Below are positions 1 through 19,217 of a DNA stretch of 64,000 bases, one piece after another. A program made the translations under genes and the position numbers. The notes beneath the pieces were generated by a model, which saw nothing but the letters and a program-made list of their open reading frames with translations, did no database searches and had not been told where the DNA came from. The stretch comes from Corticium candelabrum (Eukaryota; Porifera; Homoscleromorpha; Homosclerophorida; Plakinidae). Each line of letters starts with the position of its first letter. Position 1 is the first letter of the stretch. The stretch is taken from NCBI RefSeq assembly GCF_963422355.1, contig NC_085103.1:1386231-1450230 (forward strand), written 5' to 3'.

Positions 1-1110
1 GCCAACATTGCAGCTACCCAAAATGATATTTTGCTGCATTTAAGCAGGGTTGACAGTAGAAACTCAAGGCAGCTAGACATTGGATACAACGAATGTGTGG
101 AATCTCCATGCATGCACACATTACGTGTCTATAGACGTAGTTCAAAATATCTTCCGGACAGCAATCCAGTCCAGTCCGGGCAATGCGCCGCGCCACGCCC
201 TAGGGTAACCGGATTCTAACCGGAAAGCTAGGAAAGATAATAGTATATTGTCCGGTTTGACCGGAAACGGGCGGACTGCTACGACAGAGACGAAGCCTCA
301 TGGACTCGAGCAAACGCTGCATTGCAACAATAAACGATTACCGTTCTTTCTCATAACTTTCTTGCAGCTGTGTCGTCACAACAGAAAGAAGAGAAGCATT
401 TTTCTTTAACGGGGACATCCATACTAAAGATTTGTCACGCGACGATGACGTACTAATGCGCTATTGCGGAAGGAGATGCAAATTGTGAACTCAGCCGGAC
501 TGTGGCGGATAGTAGCGATGTGTCTTCATGTAGTGATGTGTACACCTGGTAGTCTAGTTGCGCGTGAAGCTTGTTGAGTGTGAAGTTTCCTGAGTGTGAA
601 GTAGCCGAACCGTGTTGCATAATCTTGCTGACATGGCTAGACTGCTAGGGAAGCAATAAGGAAATTTATCGGAAACGGATGACCTCGAACTGCGACACAA
701 AGGAGGGGCGTGGCTTAATTAATCAATTGGAAAGCTACGAGGGCACGTTTTAGAACGCCGCAAAGCGCCGATTCTGCCCCAAAACGGAATCTACACTGTA
801 CTGAATGGTACAAAATTAGTACTTCGCCTTTGAAAGTAAGGTGTAGTGCAGGCAGTTGGTTGTGGTTTGCATATCAAGTTTGACTTGCACTATCGTTTTT
901 CGGTTTCCTAAGTTTGCTAGGTAAGCATTCTGTCAGTGTATTACCACAAATTAATTAAAATTATACTATTACACAACTATTCACCAGACGCGGAGGCGGA
1001 AATATGTCAGACGTGTTGGCAAGACGGCCAGTATTAACTGGTACCAGGAAGAAATCGGTCGTCTAGATTGAAATGTTATGCAGGATGTTGATCCGGTCTG
1101 CCGATGAGCC
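1..1110. other. Upstream intergenic DNA, no gene seen
   Basis: No open frame here has recognisable protein character. Only short random frames occur. The stretch ends at the TATA-type promoter of the vWD gene, so its last few hundred bases may be regulatory. Confidence 0.5.
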
Positions 1111-1115
1111 TAAGC

Positions 1116-1123
1116 TATATAAG
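1116..1123 (+). promoter_or_regulatory. TATA box of the vWD-rich gene
   Basis: TATATAAG lies about 28 bases before an initiator-like TTCAAG (about 1141-1146). A perfect splice donor (AAA|GTAAGT, donor at 1229) follows about 85 bases later. The spacing fits a core promoter for the gene whose ATG is at 1621. The start site is inferred, not observed. Confidence 0.5.
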
Positions 1124-1143
1124 AGAGTAGAACGGTCAGTTTC

Positions 1144-1228
1144 AAGCAAATTTCAGCAAGAGCTGTATCGACGACAAAGCCTTGAAGAAGAGTTGTCACA
1201 TCGATTGTACTGTTTTCATATTCTGAAA
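1144..1228 (+). other. Putative non-coding 5' exon of the vWD-rich gene
   Basis: The stretch between the inferred start site and the strong GTAAGT donor at 1229 has no ATG frame joining the protein. An acceptor (TTTATCTAG, ending 1610) stands ten bases before the coding ATG at 1621. The simplest model is a 5' UTR exon, a 382-base intron (1229-1610), then the first coding exon. RNA data would settle it. Confidence 0.4.
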
Positions 1229-1620
1229 GTAAGTAGAATGAGATTATGCTTGATATTATATGATTTCATTATTCTGTACATGTCTCTTTGAGGTATAGTT
1301 CTTATATTCTGTTTAATTAATCAAACATTATTCAATTAAGTAAAGCAGATCATAGTCTGCAATAGCATGGTTGTACGTACATGATCTCCAAGCTATCATT
1401 GATATATAAATGTATTGATCAACGTCAACGCTGTTTCTAGATCAATTACTGTATCCATCAAGAAATTGCCTCATTTGTCCGCTGTCTTCACAATTTGGGA
1501 TATTCTACTGAGAGTCTATTGCAAACGTTCTAAATTGACTGCCATGAGGTTCTCCATACTATTGCGATAGTCTGTATTTGAAATAGTTGAAAGGTTGTAT
1601 GTTTATCTAGTGACGACCGA

Positions 1621-7659
<6,039 letters not shown>

Positions 7660-9110
7660 AGTGAGCGACTACAATCGACTGTAGCGAAGTGAACTTGCAA
7701 TACTGTAGTAGGTTTAGAGGTAGATATAGAACGGCGTGTACGACGAAGTTTTACTATGAAGAGACGTTTCATTGATTCTAAGATATTTTATGCTGACGTT
7801 TAATTTCATTCTCAAGCAATCACGTTTCATGTTAACGGTACAATATATCACAATGTTTTTTCTAACAATACATTCTTTGCTCACATGTATCTGTGTACGC
7901 AATTTACAACGCAAAGTCTCCATCCTACTGTTGGATTAATTAATAGTCGACCGTCTACTTTGGAATGGATTTTGTGACGATTTTCTAGGATCTTTTAAAT
8001 ATTATTAGGCGACCCATCTGCTATGTATAACCACTATTTGTCACTATAAATTTTGAATCTGATACTACAGTTCTTGCTTAATTAATTGGGCAACTCAATA
8101 ATAATAGGTGGAATGATATGTCAGTATATGAGCGTCATGTAGATGCAACGTTCGCTGTAATCATATGCCAACGTCGAAAGAGACTGTCAAAATAGCTGTA
8201 CGGTTAGAGTTTTATCCGCAATTGTGTTGTGTCCGCCCAATCCGGGAGTTAGTGAGGGGGTTGCCGTTTCCACGGTGATAGAGTCTACGCTTAGTTTTAT
8301 GGTTCCCCACCAAGAAAAAAGTAGTTAATATTTATAACATAATTATCAAATTGAAAACAAGGTATTTGAAAGCTGCACTGTGTTGTTGAAATATATCATG
8401 CACCTAGAGAATACTGCAGCAACTTAAGATCACATGACTTTTGTGGACACATTTGGTAGCTGCACACATAGGTAATATATTTAATTAGATCTCGGACGCA
8501 GAAGCATTTGTTACCTTGCAACACAAGACAATTGCTTGTTCAAAGTTGGTATACCACTACATGTACTTGAGAAAGGCTTGTAGTGTTTAAAGTCGGCTAT
8601 GCACGCCCTTTAGCTAAGACAATAGTTAGAGTACTACGCCCACCTCTGTATACTATACATAATACTGTACGCGTAAGTACGGCGCTACTATACGGTACAG
8701 TACCGCTATTCGAATTCGATGCTACTATACTGTTTATATACCTGTGCGTGGGAAGTGAGAGTGCTTACTCGGTGTAGAGACGTAGAGACTGTTTAGATGT
8801 TTTGGGTTTCAATACCTCGTAACCAAACACGTACGAGTCTGCTAGTCTTGGTCACAACACGCAATTGCATGGGCACCCGCTGGAGCGGAAACTCATAACC
8901 TAATTATAAGCTAAGACTTCCATTCCGGATTTATTGCAAAGGGTACTACATATACACGTATACGCATGGAAAGCCTAAAGTCATGTAAAGCACAAGTACA
9001 CGTACACATGCATGCAGCTATAGGGACTAACTAATTACTTCTAGGCTACTTAGTCACTGCATATTATGACTCGCCACTTGTGCACTAGTTCGCTATTTCC
9101 GCTGAAGGAG
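7660..9110. other. Intergenic, nothing recognised
   Basis: AT-rich sequence with small random frames. No coding exon of the upstream gene, no clear element ends and no polyadenylation signal stood out. Confidence 0.5.
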
Positions 9111-9114
9111 AAAT

Positions 9115-9388
9115 AATTCTACTTAAGTAAAATTCAATTGTACTTATTCATTTCCACTTATGTGGAAAACCATTTCTACTAAAGTAGAAATCAACTTCTA
9201 CTTACTTAATTGATTAGAATTTATTTCCACTTAGAATTCAGTGGTCAATTTCCACTGAAATAGAATTCATTTCTACTTAAGCGGGATTCGATTTAACTGA
9301 AGTGGAAATAGTGAATTTTACTTAAGTAGAAATGGATTTCTACTTTGCTAGAAATGAATTTCACTTAAGGAAATGAATTCTACTTAAG
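9115..9388. repeat. Cluster of palindromic TTCTACTTAAGTAGAA-type units
   Basis: About eleven variants of TTCTACTT or TTCCACTT and their reverse complements (AAGTAGAA, AAGTGGAA) recur every 20-30 bases, often pairing into short palindromes around TTAA. No frame crosses it. It may be a small satellite or the core of a non-autonomous element. Confidence 0.75.
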
Positions 9389-9439
9389 CTTTTCCCAAAT
9401 GTACATGAAAACTACTTAATTGAGACTGGTATTGATTGG

Positions 9440-11950
9440 ACATTCATGTCTCTGCCTGGTTTTTAAACACTTTCCCTTCGTTTGTCACAAAGCTTGAACC
9501 AGTCTTCTCGGTTTTGGCACATCTTGCACCACCTATATCCCTCGTGCACCAACAGCTTGCATACCCGATTTATCAACATCTCTCTTTCTCTTCATTCCAT
9601 CATGAATCCATTACATGGTCTCTCTTTTCTCAACTCTCATATAACTTTTTTGGCAGCCTCTCTTCATCCATATGACCCACCTGTGCCAGCAATTTGAGTG
9701 GCTGTGTCATAATCAGATCAGATATGACTTCCTGCATGCCAAATGTTGATACTTAAATTCTGATTGATATTGTCTCCTTTTACTTTTTGTACCTTGTCAT
9801 GCCTAAGATAGTTCTCACACAAAAATAATCGCATGAGTTCAAGTGTTTTACTTTTGCTTCCAGTGCCAGATCTTTGCCTTAAATAGCAGGACTGACAATA
9901 CTATACTGCTCGATGGACTGGTCGCTTTGTTGCTACAGATAGGTTTCGTTATTAGAATTTGGATCTCAGCAGGCATCCAAAGGATCGATATGCTTTAGCA
10001 ATCCTACAGTCTATTTCTATCATGATTTCTTCATTACTAGAGATGTTAGAACCAAGATACGCGAAGTTATCTACAATACTTCCACCTTTCTCTTGCTCTG
10101 ATGTCACAGCGACATCAACCTCTTGGCCAGCTGCCATTCCTTTTATCTTCTTCACACTCATGTGAAATCCAAAGTCGCTTGCCACTTCCTCACATCCTAC
10201 TGCTGCTGACTCAAATGCAGTTTAAATGTTGCATACAGTGCTGCATCATCTGCAATCTGTATCCATTAACTTTCACTCCCTTTATTCTAGATTTAACAGA
10301 CCTGTCGCCCACTAGTTTTCTCGAATCCTTATGCAGTACATTTACTCCCAATTCTTAATACCTTTCAGTCCACTTAACTACGACAGAGCCTTAGAAGAGT
10401 ATATGTGCCAAAGTGCATCCCTGTCCGAGTTCATTCCGAAGTTCAACCTTTTCTGTTATATGAGTGTCTACTCTTACTTTGGCATGCGTTCTCTCGTGAA
10501 TTGACTTTTGTTGCAGCAGCCTTGGTCGCATGCCACACTTCTCCAGGACTTTCCACAATGCTCCTTTTGCCACAGAATCATAAGCCTATTCTATTTTAGT
10601 CAACAAATGACATGTACAATGTGTCATATTATGCTTTCAAGTTTCTGCACAAGCTGTCTAGTAACCGAGATTATACTTACACAGCCACAACTTTTCCTAC
10701 ACGTTGACTGTGGTAAGATAGTATCATTAAATTCCTTAATCTCTTCTTCACTCTTCTTGCCATTTGTTTCTCTACCACATCCAAAAGACCTATTCCACGC
10801 CAATGGTCACATCATCTAAAATCATCCTACTTTGGAATTGAAATAATCACACTATCTTTTCAATCATATACCACACCTCTTCTCTTCTATACCTGTTCTA
10901 TTGTCTTCAATATTCTATCTTTCAACTCACAATCTCCACGATGTACTAATTATGGGAGAATGCCAGACATCCTTTTGCCTTTATGTTTTCAAATGACTCA
11001 AGGCTTGTGATAGTTCTTTGGCAGTTGGTGAGTAATTCTACATGCAATAGGTGGCAGTAATGGCAGAGCATCAAACATTTTCGTACCTATATGCTCTGAT
11101 GTACATTGAGGACCTTCAATAATTGTTGTATCCACTTCTTAGTCAACTCGTCGTTACCGTGTGTCAAACTTCTGTAATCATCTAATTCTGGCCCACTTTG
11201 TATGGTAATCTTGTACAGCAGCTTTGGATGTTTTCTTCACAAGTCTCGGTTGTCTCCTGATTTCCTTTTGGTTTGCTCTCGTGTTCGATTGTAGTGCTCT
11301 CTGCTGTGTTTTGTAGTTGGCTTCTACTAAAGGTATCAATGATGTCAGAGCTTTCTTGAAGCCACTCTGGTTGTTTTCTCTTTCAACTACCCAAATCTTG
11401 GTTAGCTGCAGTCACAATGCAATCTTTAAGAGTGTACCACATGGTCTTACGTGTATCTCCATCCTTGTGTGGTCTATGCTGTTAGCGTAATGCTCAAACC
11501 GCAATAATTAACCGTGCCATTATTACTCTAGAGCTCAGCCTTTCACAAGTCTCCTGCGTTCTTTCAAGCTCCACTGCTGCTTTGTCTAGAGCAATTTGAA
11601 CTCCTTTATTTCTCACGTACCCTCATAATTTTGTCAGTACTTGGCAATGGACGTCCAGAATGTAAAAGGATGTATTCACCTGTTGTCCACACATTATTGC
11701 CAAACCACGCGTGGTCTCTTGAATACAGTCAGCAGACACTCCTGGTCCATATCTTTAACTCCATCAAAGCAGGGTCAAACTTCTTTGTATCAACTACCAA
11801 GATTATTACTCGCTTCAGCAAGTCTCCTCCTACACACTTGTTCATCTTCTGTAGACTCAACCAGTGTCTTCACACTCCATGTATCAACAGTCAAAACAAT
11901 TTCTCCTTCTGCATCTTTCTCCTCTTCTTTTTTGAATTTAGGCCATTGCC
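9440..11950 (-). pseudogene. Decayed non-LTR retrotransposon (reverse transcriptase)
   Basis: Minus-strand frames, broken by many stops and shifts, keep landmark LINE RT segments: CDHWRGIGLLDVV (near 10790), GALWKVLEKCGM (near 10550), LGQGCTLAHILF (near 10400) and FAYLGSNISSNEEI...IDCRIAKA (near 10050), then a GHMDEERLP-type C-terminus near 9680. The order matches RT fingers-palm through the C-terminal domain of RTE/Jockey-like LINEs. The catalytic YxDD region is unreadable. It is an old dead copy; the family cannot be fixed from this. Confidence 0.75.
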
Positions 11951-11959
11951 ACTGTTTAA

Positions 11960-13110
11960 TTTCATTCTCTTGTGCAAAAAGTAGAACTAAATTTTGGTCT
12001 GCATGACCATAATTGGTGATCTACTATAAAAGATCTGGAACTACTTTTCGCTATATACCAACAGCATGCAGCCTTCAAAGACTTAGCTACATATGCATAA
12101 TTGCAAATGTGTTACGGAAGCTTACAATGGAGACGTACTTGGCATCTGATCTACGCACAAACACGATCGCACGCACACTCACACGCACAAACACAGAAGT
12201 CAGTCTGGTGAGATGGTTTGATGCAAGTGGCAGATGCAATCGAGCTTCTAAGTTGTGTAGGAACGGGTCACATTTTTATGAAGAATTCTGGCTGCAGTAT
12301 GGCATTATTTTTTGCAGATGACGTTGGAAGGGGAGTAAGTCCAAGCCTTTTTCACTTGCTGCGAGTAGTGTTTGCATAAGTACATGGTATCAGAATCACC
12401 AATGCAATATGGTGCTATGTTACCATTTTTCAATCTATTCCTACTTCAAAAACTCAGTATTTGCCAGATTCTATACAGAGCTCCTACCTACAATTTTGTT
12501 GTTCATTGTAACACTGATGTCGATATCACTTCTTTCTTGTTCCTGCAACATACTTAGACGGCTATTAACTTCATTCGTTTGGAAGGTTGGAAAATAATTT
12601 TTAACATGCTTCAATATGTGTAACGCAAATAGCTACATAATATGGCACATATAGCTAGGCATGAGGCAACTTTAGTTGAAAAGAGGGAGGTAGCAGTTGA
12701 AAGCATTCCATTTGGTGAGTCCATTAAAACTATTTGATCTCTCCATGCGTAACCAGCAGAAATCAACAAAGAGAACATTAGGCGATTTGATAGTATACAT
12801 GTAGATAATCATAGACTTGGTTAGTTGTTTCTAGTCTGTAAGTCTTCGTTGACTGTGGCATGATTGACATTAACAACACTTTTGGAAGTTGATATTAACA
12901 AGGTGCCTTCGTAAAATTTAATGGTTAGTTACGCCCTTGATAATGTATACATTGGCAGAGGCATTAAATTTGTAGACCCAAACCTTTAAGTACTTGTGAT
13001 ACGGACACCATGGTGCAAACCCTATTTTTGGTTGAACATGCCTGTATCTCAAAGAAATGTTTCACTACCTTATGTTACTCAGATTTAAATCAAGGCTAAT
13101 AATGCTATAC
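11960..13110. other. Intergenic between LINE remains and hAT element
   Basis: Only unsupported short frames. Part may be the degraded 5' end of the LINE (right to left) or the left end of the hAT transposon, whose left inverted repeat was not found. Confidence 0.4.
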
Positions 13111-13112
13111 AG

Positions 13113-15297
13113 CTACGAGAATCGTCCAAATACTGATAATCGATGTTCAGAACTACTGACAAACTGTTCAGCTACATGGTTTAGCGACAGCGAATCAGTA
13201 CGATCTTTGTGCACATGCAGCAAGAGTAGGTGATACAATCTAACCTGCTTTATTGTACTCCTAAGGTACGTTTTCAATCTCTTGAGGGCACTAAATGACT
13301 TCTCACTGAGGGCGTTGGTAGATGGAAGGACCATAATGAGTTTAAGGATGGTGACTACTTCCGACATCAATTCTCTTTCGTAAGGAGATAAACTCAAGAT
13401 GCAGTCCCTAATGTCACAGACTGTCACAAAAGTCTTGTCTACGAGACCAAAGTTCGCTTGCAAACTTTCAAGATAAAGCTGCAGTGGTTGAGCATCTAAA
13501 TCGTCATGATGCAATGCAGTGGCATGGTTGAGGCATTCCCTATAATCGTCACCCTTGACAGCCTTTAGTAAAAGGTCCTGCAAGTTGCGGTACATTTTGA
13601 ATCCGGGTTGATCAAACCTGGCTTAAATAGCATTCACAATTAAATCGAGTGCTTCGTAATATTGCTGGCAATAAAATTGCTTGCAAACATCGAAAAACTC
13701 AGGTTCAGCACTGCCCTCCTCATATCGCCTTGGAACTTTCCTCTTTCTGGGCAGGACATGTTCATCAACATCTAATTTAGTCCTTGTCTCTTGAAGACTC
13801 TTCCAGAAAAGATCGAACTGTGTGTCGTATCTGAGTACGTGCAGAGTTGCAACAGTCATGAAACCTATCCATTGACCTTCAGCAGCAGACAACTTTGGTG
13901 ATTGTGGGGTCTTGCTCAAGTTATCACTATGCCTCAGAATTAGTTGTCCCAAAGCAACCCCAAACAAGTATTGAAACGTTTTAAACTGGAATTGAACGCC
14001 AATGATGCGGCCCTTGTTATCGGGATCGGATGCATAGTCTTTGGACATCTCCCAAAGCTCCTGCAGAACACAGTAGTTATCAAGTACTGACTTCAAAGAG
14101 ATTGCCCTGACCGTCCACCTTGTTGGACACAATGTGTGGAAACCAGGAGTGTCTGGTGCAAGACATTTCTTCAACTTTCGCAAAGCAGTATCCCGTTTGG
14201 AAAGTACTTCACAAACTTTGAGACTTTATAAGTGGTGTCCAGTGCATCCTTCATCACTTTGCAATGTTTTACGGCATTCCCAACAGCCAAATTCAAGGCG
14301 TGCCCATAGCAATGGGTGTATAAAGCTCGGGGTTATTCATCCAATAGCTACTTTGCAACACAGGTATTCCCACCCTTCATGTTGGCAGCACCATCATAGC
14401 ATTGTCCTCGGCATCTTGACAGTGAGAAGTTCATGCGCACCAACATATCTCTGATGACACTAACAATGGTATGTGCTGAGATGTCATCAATCTGGTACAT
14501 ACCAATGACATCTTTTTGTGGCTCTAAATTGCCATGATCAATCCAGCGAATACATAATACCAGATGCTCTCTGTTGGATGAGTCTGTGCATTCGTCACAC
14601 ATGATTGAGAAAATTGTAGACTTCTGGATACATTCAGCTATTTCTCGAAGAATAGACAATGCCATGAATCTTATGAACTCATTTTGCATGTCATGAAATA
14701 CATATTTGCTTGACTTTCTAGTCAGCCAGTATTTCATTAGAGGATCATCTTGACTACGTAACTTCAGTACTGAATAAAGTTAGAGTCAGTCTCATCCCCA
14801 TCTCCTCAAACCGGTAATCCCTGTCTGGCTAAAAACTTCAAATTGGAGATGATCTTGAGTAAACACTCCCTGTTCTGTCCCTTCTCAGTTGCGTGCTCTC
14901 TAGACAGCATCTCACCTACATATGGGCAAGTTTTGGGCAATTCTACGATCATTTGCATTGCCTCCTTGTGGCAAGACGACGATTCATGAGATTTGAATGC
15001 CACCGTGTCTTCCTTCCAGGTGGTAAACCCCTTTGATACAAAGGAAGGGTTTCCTTCCTGTCACTTGATCTTCTTCGACTGCAACGCTACCACACACACC
15101 TAGCAGAAGATGATATCATCCTTAGTGGAATAGTGCAGCCATTTCCACTTCTCAAACCAAAGCGACTGACGCGATCGTCTGACGACTACTTTCTTACCGA
15201 AGTTACGCTTTGGAAAGACGAAACCGGACCTTGGCTGATACGGCTGACATGGAAATTCAGGTAAAAAGGACTGAGCAGATTCTGTAGAAGACGACAT
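13113..15297 (-). pseudogene. Broken hAT-superfamily transposase (TTF-type ZnF / DUF4371 / hAT dimerisation)
   Basis: Five minus-strand segments line up as one transposase. A TTF-type zinc-finger start (KWLHYSTKDDIIFC) is at 15100-15297, a SHESSSCHKEA linker at 14806-15003, the DUF4371 part of the catalytic core (MCDECTDSSNREHL, GQCYDGAANMKG) at 14348-14737, PTRWTVRA at about 14100, and the C-terminal dimerisation region (LPSTNALSEKSFSALKRLKTYLR) at about 13250-13325. Frames change between segments, and a TAA sits in frame near 13623, so it cannot make transposase. Function is known for the family; decay is seen directly. Confidence 0.85.
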
Positions 15298-15641
15298 ACT
15301 GTCCAGTGATCACGCATGTGCTGAGCTCTTTCCTGACTGGGGCACACCTACTACTTCCTGTAAGCCGTCTTCCTAGTGACTTTCGGAACGTTTCCGCCTA
15401 CTTCAGGCACACTGACAGTCTAACCTAGATTTGGTAAGTTACTTCAATTTGGCCCTGCCAGTGATTAAATGCTGATAGAATTCTTTCCTTTAGTCCACCA
15501 GCAGGGCAATTAAGTACAAAAATTTATAAATTACCTATACCGTTTACTGGAAGTTGTTGTTTTTGTCTCCTGGTGGAACTACTACTTTCAAATATTGGTC
15601 CCGCCATGTGCGGACCAACTCTACAGGCTCCGCCGGCCCTG
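13113..15641 (-). mobile_element. hAT transposon copy, right end at 15641
   Basis: On the minus strand the sequence from 15641 begins CAGGGCCGGCGGAGCC, a hAT-type terminal motif, about 340 bases before the transposase start. No matching inverted end was found on the left, so the left limit given is just the end of coding homology. Confidence 0.6.
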
Positions 15642-15954
15642 GGATATATTAGTTGTTGTACAAATTTTATACACAGTAGTCTAAAACCTACTACTCGTCT
15701 TTAATTTACTTGCACGAAGTGCAGCAAACGACGATCCCAAACTGGGGTCTCCCTTTCAAGAATGGGGTTTCGAAGAGCGCTCACACATGTTCTACAGTTC
15801 GTTTATTTAGAATACTACAGGAATACAAGGTGGTCATTGTATTTAGAATAGCTCTCGTTATAGTACATTCATTGCTGAGCGTAGCGAGGCTTCTAATCCG
15901 GGTCGAACAACAGAAATTAGCGTGTTCCTATATGGGTCTCGGGTCGATATTTTG

Positions 15955-15956
<2 letters not shown>

Positions 15957-16006
<50 letters not shown>

Positions 16007-16028
16007 TGTGCGTGTGTGTGTGTGTGTA
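15957..16028. repeat. (GT)n microsatellite
   Basis: About 36 GT units with two interruptions, ending 32 bases before the 5' LTR of the gypsy element. Confidence 0.95.
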
Positions 16029-16059
16029 CACAAATCTCAAATTTCTCGACAAAATTTCA

Positions 16060-16169
16060 TGTAATGCAGTGTGTGGTCACGTGATACTTCAGTAATGTAT
16101 TTGGCCTGCAGCGCTATAATAATAACTCATTCTTGATACTTCCCACTTGCGCGTGCCAAAGACATTACA
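16060..16169 (+). repeat. 5' LTR, 110 bp
   Basis: Direct repeat of 21025-21134 with TGTAATG/CATTACA ends. It contains a CACGTG hexamer and a TATAATAATAA stretch that could serve as promoter. 110 bases is very short for an LTR but is known among Mag-type gypsy elements. Confidence 0.92.
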
Positions 16170-16188
16170 TTGGTGACAGGATGGACAA

Positions 16189-16548
16189 TTGTGTACCTAC
16201 AGCTTTGGAGATTATGATGACTTACTGGTATTTTTGGATCGCGTGACTGTCTGGTCACAGTTGAAGGGTTTTTCGGGAGAAAAGAAGGCGCTCGCCCTAG
16301 CATCACGATCGGAAGGGGCTGCATTTGATAACTACCGACGCCTGTCGGTGGACGACAAAACAAGTTTTGACGTAATCGTCAGTTCGCTAAAACGTGAGTT
16401 TCTACGTGGAAGAGCAGATCGCATGCAGGCAGTCACTGACATACGACGACGAAAATGGGCTGTTACTGCAGAATCTGTTGGTCGTTTGGTCATGATGTTC
16501 AACGACTTGCTCGTTTATCTTACCCTAGTTTCGACGTGGATTCGGTAA
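16189..16548 (+). pseudogene. Gag remnant
   Basis: A frame reading DYDDLLVFLDRVTVWSQLKG continues with charged helical Gag-like sequence to a stop at 16548. The ATG at 16181 is in another frame and soon stops, so the true start is lost. Gag continues in other frames up to the zinc knuckle near 16930. Confidence 0.6.
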
Positions 16549-16925
16549 CTACAGTGGCTCGAGACGCGTTTTTGGAAGGGTTGCCGCATGAGTTCTAAGT
16601 TCAGCTCCGTTTGAGTGGAGATACAGCTTTAAACTCAGTGGCAGAATCAAGTGAAGAAGCACATCGTTTACAGATAGCAGGTATCGGTGAGAGAAAACCA
16701 AGCGGGACGATGCCGGCACTTTCACGTGATTTCAGTCAATCGTCTGGTTCCAGTCATTTGTCAACCGGCGAAGATACACGATGTCATAATTGCCGATCAT
16801 TAACATTTGACAGGTCGGCGGATGCCGATGGTGTTGGTCATGTCAGTGCGGTTGATTCGGCTTCCGGTAGCTGACAGAAGTCTGTTTGGGGTCGCGGTCG
16901 CGGTCGACGACGGAAAGTCTTTGGA

Positions 16926-17573
16926 ATGCAGAAAACATCTGGCCAATTTTGTTTCATCTGTGGCGATCCTAACCATATTTGTCCCAATTGTCCCCATTTG
17001 CACGATTGTCATCGGTGTTTACGTCCAGGACATGTAGCCCGTAATTGCACGGCACAGGCTCCAGTACATCGAGGTAGCGGTAATCAAAGTCACGTTACAA
17101 ACCTGACAACTAATATACATGGTTTCATAATAGTGACAGCCATAATTGGTAAAGAGAAATGCCCTTTCCTCGTTGACACGGGAGCTGATGTGAGTTTAAT
17201 AGGCTATGATGTCGTTGATGGAAACAAGTTGGCAATGACACGGCAGGTCGCCCGCCAACCGGTAATGGTCGATGGCACGATACTTAGATGTGAAGGTATG
17301 GTGAATGAATTTATCCAGCTAGGATCTCGTGGTATTCGTGCCTCCTTTTACGTGGTTAAAGGCATTCCTTATGGGATATTGGGAACCGATGTGTTGTCGT
17401 CTCTAGCGGTACAGATTGATGTGGCCAATAAGAAATTGTGTACTGACGGAGATAAAGTATCAAATTTCGAGAAGGTTGACACCATTCAACACTCTGTTCA
17501 GCTGGTAAAAGTTGGGCGAGTATTTGCAGCGGTCCACATGACGATTCCTCCAGGACAAGAAATGACTATATGA
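16926..17573 (+). pseudogene. Nucleocapsid zinc knuckle and aspartic protease
   Basis: Begins with two cysteine-rich knuckles (CFICGDPNHICPNC and CHRCLRPGHVARNC; the second is CCHC type). About 90 codons on comes LVDTGADVSLIG, the retropepsin active site, with GILGTDVL as the later flap/ILG motif. It stops at a TGA just before the RT frame. Retropepsin cuts the polyprotein; here it is part of a broken element. Confidence 0.85.
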
Positions 17574-17633
17574 GATCAAGTTCGTTCTGCCATACCAACG
17601 GAATGAACAGGTATTATTGAGGTAACAGAAGAT

Positions 17634-19145
17634 TTGTGCGAAAGATCTGGTTTGTTGGGTTGCGATACGATTGCAGTTGGAGGTAATCAAAAGAGGTTTT
17701 CTATCCGAGTTTGCAATTTGACGTCTTCTCCTATAGCAGTGTATAAGGGACAAAATATTGCAGAATTTTCGGAAGCGGCCGTTGTTAATAATCAGAATGG
17801 AATTAAACGTGGTAAATCTCCAGATGTAGGGGGTAAACCTTGGATGGAGGTAACTTTTGGAGACAAGTTGACGCAAGTGGAAAGGACTCAGTTAGAAAGA
17901 TTGCTCAAGCGTTATCGTACCGTATTTTCATATGAAGAAAATGAGGGAAGTGCAAAAGGAATGGAGCATACAATTCCGTTAAGAGATGATGCTCCTGTGA
18001 CATGCCGCCCTCGTAGATTGCCAACAAAGTGGAGAGCGGAGGTTGCAGAAGAGGTAAGAAATCTTCACCAACGAGGAGTTATACGTCCTTCAACGTCTGC
18101 GTTTGCTGCACCAGTATGTCCGGTACGAAAAAAAGATGGAACTTTACGTTTGTGCATTGATTATAGAGCTCTAAATGCGAGAACTAAAGATACGGCCATT
18201 CCCACGGGAAATCTATTAGGAGCTGTTGAATCTATGGCTGGAGCACGGTTTTTTAGTAAAATCGACTTAGCGCATGGCTATTTCCAAATACCCATTGCAG
18301 AGAAAGATAAAGAAAAGACTGCTTTTAGTACACAATCGGGATTATGGGAATTCAACAGAATGCCATTTGGACTAAAGGGAGCATCAGCTACATTTTGCCG
18401 TATGATGAATTCAATCTTAGGTCATATGTTACCATTACAGCTAGTGCTATATATGGATGATCTGTGTGTTTTCTCTGACTCGTTTCATTCACATTTAGAA
18501 CGTCTAGAACAAGCCCTTCAGACATTACAAAGTCATGGATTGAGAGTCAATGGAAGAAAGTGTGAGATTGGTATGACTGAAGTTGTTTTTTGTGGATATA
18601 GAGTGAGTGCAAATGGCCTTAGTCCAAAATCAGAAAAGACAGTGGCGATTGCCAAAATTCAGAGACCGAGTTCAATTCAAGAGGTCAAGTCATTTTTGGG
18701 TATGACCGGTTGGTACCGACGTTTTATTCCAAAATATTCAACAATTGCTAAACCACTTACGTCGTTATTAGAAGGTGACAAACTTTTTCATTGGTTCCCT
18801 GAATGCGACAGTTCGTTTGTAACTTTGAAAAACAAGATAATGTCTGCTCCGGTGCTAGCTCATCCTGACCCATCTCAGGTGTTTATACTTACAACGGATG
18901 CCTCAACGGTAGGAATTGGAACCGAATTAGCACAAAGCACTCCAGACGGTGTGAGACCTGTAGCTTATATTAGCAGAGTTCTGACCAAAACAGAAAGAAA
19001 GTATTCTACCTATGACCGTGTGTTTCTCGCTATAGTTATGGCGGTACGACATTTTCGACACCATTTGATTGGAACGAGGTTCATAGTACGAAGGGATCAT
19101 CGTCCCCTCCAATTCAGATCAATTGTTAAAGACCCTTGGGGTTGA
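17634..19145 (+). pseudogene. Reverse transcriptase and RNase H
   Basis: RT motifs are present in order: LCIDYRALNARTKD, FSKIDLAHGYFQIPI, NRMPFGLKGASATF, LYMDDLCVFS (catalytic YMDD), FCGYRVSANG and the FLGMTGWYRRFIP connection. RNase H follows with LTTDASTVGIG. The frame meets a TGA at 19143-19145 in the conserved region after DPWG. Coding character resumes at once in the same frame, so this is a point nonsense, possibly CGA to TGA. Confidence 0.93.
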
Positions 19146-19217
19146 AGAGCCAGGTGGATTGCGGAGCTGGAAGAGTACTCGTTTAGTTTAGAATATATAA
19201 ATGGTGAAACAAATAAA

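Noticed and set aside
9115..9388. Regular short repeats resembling a CRISPR array
   Set aside because: Units are palindromes of varied spacing with no unique spacers, in an animal genome without cas genes.
7660..12000. Downstream EGF or CCP exons for the plus-strand vWD gene
   Set aside because: I looked for D-[IV]-[ND]-E-C and CCP patterns on the plus strand and found none.
16060..16169. A target-site duplication for the gypsy element
   Set aside because: Flanking bases at 16055-16059 and 21135-21139 do not match.
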